DNA of 64,000 bases, taken from contig CAMNXA010000004.1 in assembly GCA_946566685.1 (NCBI GenBank), positions 85,694 to 149,693 on the forward strand, given 5' to 3'. Positions 58,669-64,000 of this stretch are shown one piece after another. Within the stretch, counting starts at the first letter, position 1, and the number at the start of each line of letters is the position of its first letter. The notes under the pieces were generated by a model, which was given only the letters and a program-made list of their open reading frames with translations, was not told the origin of the DNA and did not search any database. The DNA comes from an uncultured Lachnospiraceae bacterium (GTDB taxonomy: Bacteria; Bacillota; Clostridia; Lachnospirales; Lachnospiraceae). A program made the translations under genes and the position numbers.

Positions 58669-60105
58669 ATGACATATATGTCGTTTTGGTTTTATGTATT
58701 TGTGCTGGCAGCAGTGGTATTGTATTATATGATGCCCATGAAGGGAAGATGGGTGGTCCTGTTGGCCGGCAGCCTTTTCTTTTATTGGCAGGCCATGGGG
58801 ACGGCAGGCGGGATGGCGGTAATCCTCATCACCATTGCAGCGGCTTACGGCGCCGGTCTTTTACTGCAAAAGGTGAGAAAGCGGAGTGTGCTTGCGCTTG
58901 CTGTTTTGCTGATGATTCTCCCGTGGCTGTGTATTAAAAACGGCAATTATGTTCTGGAGGTCTTATTACATAAAAATGCTGTCTCCTGGATCGTTCCAGT
59001 GGGCATTTCTTTCTATACTTTGCAGATCATTTCTTATCTGGCGGATATCTATATGGGCAGGATTGAGGCTCAGAGAAACCCGGCCAGGTTCGCGCTTTAT
59101 GTGATGTTTTTTCCACAGATTGTACAGGGCCCTATTCCCCGTTACGACAGGCTGGCAGAGCTGCTCTATACCGGGCATTCCTTCTGTGAGAGAACCGTGG
59201 TAGGCGGCTTTTACAGGATTTTGTGGGGATTTTTTCTGAAACTGATGATCGCGGACAGAGCGGCGGTGGTGGTGGATGAGATATTCGGCCTTCCCTATCA
59301 GTATACAGGCTGCTATGTTCTGGTGGCGGGTGTGCTATACAGCATACAATTATATGCGGATTTTGCAGCGTGTATTTCTATATCCAAGGGTGTGGCCAAT
59401 CTGTTTGGCATTCAGCTGGCGGACAATTTCCATCATCCTTATCTGGCGGTCTCTGTGAAAGATTTCTGGCACAGATGGCATATATCCCTGAGCGAGTGGC
59501 TGAAGGACTATATCTATATCCCTCTGGGCGGCAGCCGCAAAGGACGGGTCAGGACTTATATCAATCTGATCCTCACATTTGTGGTCAGCGGCATCTGGCA
59601 TGGCGCCGGTCTTCGTTTTATTGTCTGGGGTCTGATGCATGCGGCTTATCAGATCATAGGACAGCTGACCCAGGGGATACAGCGAAAGGCAGTAAAGACT
59701 CTGGGGCTGGAGGAGGCTGCGGGTACCAGGATATGGATACGGCGGGCGTGGACATTTTTGTGTGTGATGATAGCATGGATTATTTTCCGGGCGGAAAATC
59801 TGCGAACCGGGTTACAGATGATAGGCAGTATATTCCGGGTACATAATATATGGATTTTTACCAATGATGCGCTGCTTGCATTGGGGCTTGACTGGAAGGA
59901 GTGGATTGTTCTTTTGGCTTCCATTCTGCTGCTCTTTGTGGTCAGCTTGAAACAGGAGAAGGGCATTGTATTTTCGGAGAAGATATTCAGACAGCCCCTC
60001 TATATAAGATGGGCTCTGTATCTGGTGTGCATCTTTGGCATCATGACCTATGGGGCTTATGGCATGGGGTATGATTCGCAGGCATTTATATACGGGGGAT
60101 TTTAA
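58669..60105 (+). CDS. MBOAT family O-acyltransferase (AlgI/DltB-like)
   Basis: 478 residues, about 11 membrane helices. MBOAT features: FPQIVQGPIPRYDRLAELL, DFAACISISKGVANLFG, FWHRWHISLSEWLKDYIYIPLGGSRKG and the catalytic His of SGIWHGAGLRFIVWG. The family moves acyl groups across the membrane to glycans or teichoic acids. GGGAGA lies before ATG 58669, giving the family N-terminus; an upstream ATG (58618) would add 17 charged residues. It is followed 3 nt later by an SGNH-type partner, a common acetylation pair. Confidence 0.92.
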   Translation: MTYMSFWFYVFVLAAVVLYYMMPMKGRWVVLLAGSLFFYWQAMGTAGGMAVILITIAAAYGAGLLLQKVRKRSVLALAVLLMILPWLCIKNGNYVLEVLLHKNAVSWIVPVGISFYTLQIISYLADIYMGRIEAQRNPARFALYVMFFPQIVQGPIPRYDRLAELLYTGHSFCERTVVGGFYRILWGFFLKLMIADRAAVVVDEIFGLPYQYTGCYVLVAGVLYSIQLYADFAACISISKGVANLFGIQLADNFHHPYLAVSVKDFWHRWHISLSEWLKDYIYIPLGGSRKGRVRTYINLILTFVVSGIWHGAGLRFIVWGLMHAAYQIIGQLTQGIQRKAVKTLGLEEAAGTRIWIRRAWTFLCVMIAWIIFRAENLRTGLQMIGSIFRVHNIWIFTNDALLALGLDWKEWIVLLASILLLFVVSLKQEKGIVFSEKIFRQPLYIRWALYLVCIFGIMTYGAYGMGYDSQAFIYGGF

Positions 60106-60108
60106 GGT

Positions 60109-61608
60109 ATGAAGAAGAATATGGGTTTTGCGCTGAGAGCGGCAGGCTTTTTTGCGGTATTTGCAATCTGTTTTCTGGTCTATTCCAGATTGATCACACC
60201 GAAGTTTTTTACCGATATTGACTGGCCTACGACCACCACCTATGCCGGTTTTTATGAACTGGAAAAAAACACGGCGGATGTGCTCTTTCTGGGGAGCAGC
60301 CATGGGGTCACATCGTTTCTGCCCCAGGAACTATACAATCAGTATGGAATCACCAGCTATAATCTCAGCTGTGAGCAGCAGGGCATGGTGACGTCCTATT
60401 ACTGGCTGAAAGAGGCGCTGCGCTACCAGTCTCCGAAGGCAGTGGTTCTGGAATGCTATTTCTGTTTTCCTTATATGGTTGATGAGCCCTTGAATACGGA
60501 GGAGAGTTATACCAGAAAGGCGATTGATTTTATGAAATGGTCGCCTGTCAAGGCGGAAGCTGTCAAAACCATCTGCGAGGTGGATGCCAATCAGGATGTG
60601 TGGAGTTATTATTTCCCCAATGTCCGTTACCATACCAGATGGGAAAACCTGGACAGGAATGATTATCGATACCGGGAGATGGCAGGCAGGGCAGGACTGA
60701 AAGGGTTTGCACCCCTGTATTTCCATCTGGGAGAAGAAGGTGAAGGCTTTGCGCCGCATGAGGCCGGCGAGACAGAGGAATGTGCTGAAATGGCGCCTCT
60801 GATGCGGGAGTATCTGGATAAGATCAGTGACCTGTGCCGGGAAAAGGATATTACTTTGATCTTGACGATCACACCGGCCATGGCGGCAGATCATACAAAA
60901 TGCAATGCGGTGCAGGCATATGCGGCTGAGAAGGAACTTGCCTTTATCAGCTTTAATGAGCAGGATGTCTATCAGCAGATGGATTACCAGATTATGGTGG
61001 ATAATTGTGATAACGGCCATCCCAATATATGGGGTGCAGTGAAAGTCACCGATTATCTGGGAGGAGTGCTGCGGGAGCAATTTGCCATAGAGAGTAAAGC
61101 ACAGCCTCAGTGGGAGGAAACCAGGGAAGATTACGCCTTTATCATGGATATGTGCAGCCTGGATCACACCGGGGATATTGATACCTATCTGTCGGCACTG
61201 AACCATCAGCAGTATGCAGTGATCATTGCTTCTAAGGATGATTTTACCAGTGCTTTAAGGGAATCTACGGTCGAGCTTTTGAGACAGCTTGGCCTGTCTG
61301 CGGATTTCGCCGGTAAGGAAGGGTATAATTATCTTGCGGTCATCTCGGACGGTAGAGTGCTGCTGGAAGAAGTGTCGGCGGAGCCGATCGAATATCAGGG
61401 TGCGATTCAGAACGGCTATCTGCCGCTGTATGCGCGCAGTATAAAAGACGGCGGGGGCAATGGGCTGGCTTCCGTGATCATTGACGGGGAAGAATTGTCC
61501 AAGAACCAGAGCGGCCTGAATATCATTGTATATAATAATCATACGAGAAGGGTTGTGGACAGCGTGTGGTTTGGCACCAATGAGCCGGAAAATACTATGG
61601 GGCGTTAA
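60109..61608 (+). CDS. Membrane-anchored SGNH/DltD-like partner of MBOAT
   Basis: 499 residues. One N-terminal membrane helix (about residues 10-32), then an extracellular domain with DVLFLGSSHGVTSFLPQEL, the SGNH block I with Ser nucleophile, AVVLECYFCF and, later, NGHPNIWGA near residue 308 with the catalytic His region. The last ~160 residues are an extra domain with beta-rich character. It probably transfers the acyl group presented by the upstream MBOAT protein to a surface polymer. The target is unknown. Start GTATG-AAG-AAG at 60109. Confidence 0.82.
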   Translation: MKKNMGFALRAAGFFAVFAICFLVYSRLITPKFFTDIDWPTTTTYAGFYELEKNTADVLFLGSSHGVTSFLPQELYNQYGITSYNLSCEQQGMVTSYYWLKEALRYQSPKAVVLECYFCFPYMVDEPLNTEESYTRKAIDFMKWSPVKAEAVKTICEVDANQDVWSYYFPNVRYHTRWENLDRNDYRYREMAGRAGLKGFAPLYFHLGEEGEGFAPHEAGETEECAEMAPLMREYLDKISDLCREKDITLILTITPAMAADHTKCNAVQAYAAEKELAFISFNEQDVYQQMDYQIMVDNCDNGHPNIWGAVKVTDYLGGVLREQFAIESKAQPQWEETREDYAFIMDMCSLDHTGDIDTYLSALNHQQYAVIIASKDDFTSALRESTVELLRQLGLSADFAGKEGYNYLAVISDGRVLLEEVSAEPIEYQGAIQNGYLPLYARSIKDGGGNGLASVIIDGEELSKNQSGLNIIVYNNHTRRVVDSVWFGTNEPENTMGR

Positions 61609-61685
61609 GGATTGTGTAATTTAGACAACAGATTGATTCAAGAACTCTTATTTTTTATAAAATAGACGAAAATACAAATAGGGTA

Positions 61686-61714
61686 TTGCAATGTAAAAAG
61701 TTTTAGAGTATCTT
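61686..61714 (+). promoter_or_regulatory. glnN promoter
   Basis: TTGCAA and TATCTT separated by 17 bp. The predicted transcript start, near 61721, lies only a few bases before the antiterminator-like hairpins. Confidence 0.65.
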
Positions 61715-61725
61715 TATAGAAAAGG

Positions 61726-61786
61726 TTGTATACAGGTATCCAGAACAATGATGTTCCAAAAAGGCTTATTTTTGGAACATTTTTTT
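61726..61786 (+). promoter_or_regulatory. ANTAR-type antitermination leader of glnN
   Basis: Three elements in order. P1: TTGTAT-[ACAGGT]-ATCCAG with one mismatch (61726-61743). P2: GAAC-[AATGAT]-GTTC (61743-61756). Then an intrinsic terminator with a 12-bp perfect stem (ATGTTCCAAAAA / TTTTTGGAACAT, 61751-61780) and a seven-T tract. Both hexaloops have A1 and G4, the nucleotides ANTAR proteins recognise, and the P2 3' arm is part of the terminator 5' arm. In Clostridium, GlnA/GSIII expression is controlled by the ANTAR-type antiterminator NitR (known), which this leader matches in design. Confidence 0.68.
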
Positions 61787-61802
61787 ATGAGGAGGAGAAA
61801 AA

Positions 61803-63914
61803 ATGAGCGGAATATTTAATGTGGAAGAGATTTTCGGTCAGGATGTATTTACTCTCGGTAAGATGAAAGAACGTCTTCCGAAAAATGTGTACAAAGAAGT
61901 GGTGAATGTGATGAACCGCGGCGGCGAGCTGACCATGGACACCGCGAATGTGGTAGCGAAAGCCATGAAAGACTGGGCCGTGGAGAAGGGCGCTACCCAC
62001 TATACGCATTGGTTCCAGCCATTGACCGGTATCACGGCGGAAAAGCATGATGCTTTCGTGGCCCATCCCGATGAGACCGGCAAGATGATGACAGACTTTT
62101 CCGGGAAGGAACTGATCAAGGGTGAGCCGGATGCCTCTTCTTTCCCGTCAGGAGGACTGCGTGCCACATTCGAGGCGAGGGGGTATACAGCATGGGATAT
62201 CACTTCCCCTGCGTTTATCAAGGATTCAGGATGCGGTAAGATTCTCTGTATTCCCACGGCCTTCTGTTCTTATACGGGAGAAGCACTGGATAAGAAGACA
62301 CCGCTTTTACGTTCCATGGAAGCCTTAAGCGATCAGGCTCTGCGCATCGTGAGACTGTTCGGCAATACCGGAGCCACCAAAGTGGTTGCATCTGTGGGGC
62401 CGGAGCAGGAATACTTCCTGGTAGATAAAGATTTATATATGAAGAGAACCGATCTGATGTTTGCAGGCCGTACCCTGTTCGGCGCACCTGCACCCAAGGG
62501 ACAGGAAATGGAAGATCATTACTTCGGTGTCATCAGAGAGCGTGTCGGCGCTTTCATGAAAGATTTGAATGAGGAATTGTGGAAACTGGGCGTGACAGCC
62601 AAGACACAGCATAACGAGGTGGCGCCTGCCCAGCATGAACTGGCTCCCATTTATGAGACGGCCAATATCGCAGTGGATCACAACCAGATCGTGATGGAGA
62701 CCATGAAGAGAGTGGCGGTGCATCACAATATGAGATGCCTGCTGCACGAGAAACCCTATGCGGGTGTGAACGGTTCCGGTAAGCACAATAACTGGTCTAT
62801 CACCACAGATAACGGGGTAAACCTTCTGGATCCCGGCGATACCCCCAATGAGAATGTACAGTTCCTGCTGGTGCTGGCATGTATCATGAAGGCAGTGGAT
62901 ACCCATGCCGATCTGTTAAGACAGTCTGCGGCCGATGTGGGCAATGATCACAGACTCGGAGCGAACGAGGCGCCTCCGGCAATCATTTCCATTTTCCTGG
63001 GCGAGCAGCTGGAAGATGTGGTAAAACAGCTGATCGAGACCGGTGAGGCAACTTCCGTCAAAGAGGGCGGTATTCTCCTGACAGGTGTTAAGACCCTTCC
63101 GGATTTCCAGAAAGATGCCACAGACCGCAACAGGACATCACCCTTTGCGTTCACAGGAAATAAATTTGAATTCCGTATGGTAGGTTCTGCGGATTCCATC
63201 GCAAGTCCCAACACCACCCTCAATGCGATTGTGGCGGAGGCTTTCTGCGAGGCGGCTGATATTCTGGAAAAAGCGGAAGATAAGGAACTGGCGATTCACG
63301 ATCTGATCAAAGAGTACATGACCAAACACCAGAGAATCATCTTCAACGGCAACGGCTACTCCGATGAGTGGGTGGAAGAGGCCCACAGGAGAGGGCTGCC
63401 GGATATCAAATCCATGATTGAGGCAGCAGGCACCATCACCACAGATAAGGCAGTGAGGCTGTTTGAGAAGTTCCATATCTTTACGAAGGTAGAACTGGAG
63501 TCCCGCGAGGAGATCATCTATGAGACCTATGCGAAGACTATCAACATAGAGGCTCTTACCATGATCGATATGGCAGGCAAACAGATTGTTCCGGCAGTCA
63601 TCAGATATACAAAATCCCTGGCGGATACGGTAAATGCCGTGAAGATGGCAGGTGCGGATGCGACCACCCAGGATGAACTTCTGATGGTGGTGGGAGAGAA
63701 ACTGACCGCCATGCAGACAGCTTTAAGGAAACTGGAGAAGGCGGAGAAAGAGGCCTCCCAGATGGAAGATGCCAAAGAACAGGCATTTTTCTATAAAGAT
63801 ACGGTCAAAGCTATTATGGAGGAACTGCGTAAGCCGGCGGATGAACTGGAGATGATCGTAGACAAAGAATACTGGCCGATTCCTACTTACGGCGAGTTGA
63901 TGTTTGAGATTTAA
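61803..63914 (+). CDS. glnN: Glutamine synthetase type III
   Basis: 703 residues, the length of GSIII (GlnN), much longer than GSI. Catalyses ATP-dependent formation of glutamine from glutamate and ammonium in the cytoplasm. GSIII features: DFSGKELIKGEPDASSFPSGG, the metal/ammonium region SVGPEQEYFLVDKDLY, KTQHNEVAPAQHELAPIYE, and GSGKHNNWSITTDNGVNLLDPG. A long C-terminal helical extension (about residues 600-703) is typical of this type. GAGGAGG precedes the ATG. Its promoter-leader points to control by nitrogen status via antitermination. Confidence 0.97.
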   Translation: MSGIFNVEEIFGQDVFTLGKMKERLPKNVYKEVVNVMNRGGELTMDTANVVAKAMKDWAVEKGATHYTHWFQPLTGITAEKHDAFVAHPDETGKMMTDFSGKELIKGEPDASSFPSGGLRATFEARGYTAWDITSPAFIKDSGCGKILCIPTAFCSYTGEALDKKTPLLRSMEALSDQALRIVRLFGNTGATKVVASVGPEQEYFLVDKDLYMKRTDLMFAGRTLFGAPAPKGQEMEDHYFGVIRERVGAFMKDLNEELWKLGVTAKTQHNEVAPAQHELAPIYETANIAVDHNQIVMETMKRVAVHHNMRCLLHEKPYAGVNGSGKHNNWSITTDNGVNLLDPGDTPNENVQFLLVLACIMKAVDTHADLLRQSAADVGNDHRLGANEAPPAIISIFLGEQLEDVVKQLIETGEATSVKEGGILLTGVKTLPDFQKDATDRNRTSPFAFTGNKFEFRMVGSADSIASPNTTLNAIVAEAFCEAADILEKAEDKELAIHDLIKEYMTKHQRIIFNGNGYSDEWVEEAHRRGLPDIKSMIEAAGTITTDKAVRLFEKFHIFTKVELESREEIIYETYAKTINIEALTMIDMAGKQIVPAVIRYTKSLADTVNAVKMAGADATTQDELLMVVGEKLTAMQTALRKLEKAEKEASQMEDAKEQAFFYKDTVKAIMEELRKPADELEMIVDKEYWPIPTYGELMFEI

Positions 63915-63922
63915 GGACTGTC

Positions 63923-63945
63923 AAAAAGTATCGAAAACTTTTTTG
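63923..63945 (+). terminator. Possible weak terminator after glnN
   Basis: An AT-rich 7-bp stem (AAAAAGT / ACTTTTT) with a 7-nt loop, 9 nt after the stop codon, ending in T. A larger nested dyad (AATTGCTG / CAGCAATT, 63949-63993) follows to the window edge and may belong to the next transcription unit. Confidence 0.45.
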
Positions 63946-64000
63946 AAAAATTGCTGAAGTGAAAAGTTTATTTCCACTTTGAAAACAGCAATTAAAAAAG

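Overview
The window looks like a chromosomal segment of a Gram-positive, anaerobic Clostridia bacterium, most likely Lachnospiraceae. This rests on the gene content and order seen here: rapZ-whiA-Crh-like HPr, hrcA-grpE-dnaK-dnaJ behind a CIRCE element, ireB-ruvX-DUF1292-RNase J, type III glutamine synthetase, an Amt-PII fusion, a Lys/Ala-rich histone-like protein, and purine-rich Shine-Dalgarno sites throughout. I see no rRNA, tRNA, CRISPR array, prophage or intact insertion sequence. Species assignment is not possible from the sequence alone.

Layout. 1-4.2 kb: 3' end of rapZ, whiA, an HPr paralog with Glu at the catalytic His position, a lipid kinase and class II fructose-bisphosphate aldolase. 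4.2-13 kb: Na+/amino-acid symporter (minus strand), cyclophilin, GNAT protein, a FIST sensor paired with a soluble chemoreceptor-like protein, an EamA permease and an Amt-PII ammonium channel. 13-22 kb: RsiV-like membrane protein, then a carbohydrate locus (AraC regulator, lipoprotein binding protein, two permeases, GH2 beta-galactosidase). 22-35 kb: membrane sulfatase-fold enzyme, pyruvate kinase, DUF4474/phosphoesterase pair, AEC transporter, glycerol kinase, GH36 alpha-galactosidase, aminotransferase, patatin and UppP. 35-41 kb: histone-like protein and the heat-shock operon. 41-45.9 kb: a decayed dinD, a GNAT, a DUF3048 lipoprotein and an XpaC/TelA pair. 46-58.6 kb: mostly translation and RNA-modification genes (prmA, vanZ-like, rsmE, cysteine desulfurase-thiI, mtaB, ireB-ruvX-DUF1292-rnj-ylbF, a MltG-like fragment, an O-methyltransferase, a U32 peptidase). 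58.7-64 kb: an MBOAT/SGNH acylation pair and glutamine synthetase III.

Functional links. Three nitrogen-related transcription units (agcS, amt-PII, glnN) have a strong intrinsic terminator between promoter and start codon. In each, a small hairpin with a six-base loop (A at loop position 1, G at position 4) overlaps the 5' arm of that terminator. This is the architecture of ANTAR-protein antitermination, and only glnN shows a convincing pair of such hairpins. A second structural theme is a dispersed two-hairpin intergenic repeat (three loci) whose inner stem shows a compensatory base change. The lac-like locus, alpha-galactosidase, glycerol kinase, aldolase and pyruvate kinase point to a saccharolytic fermenter.
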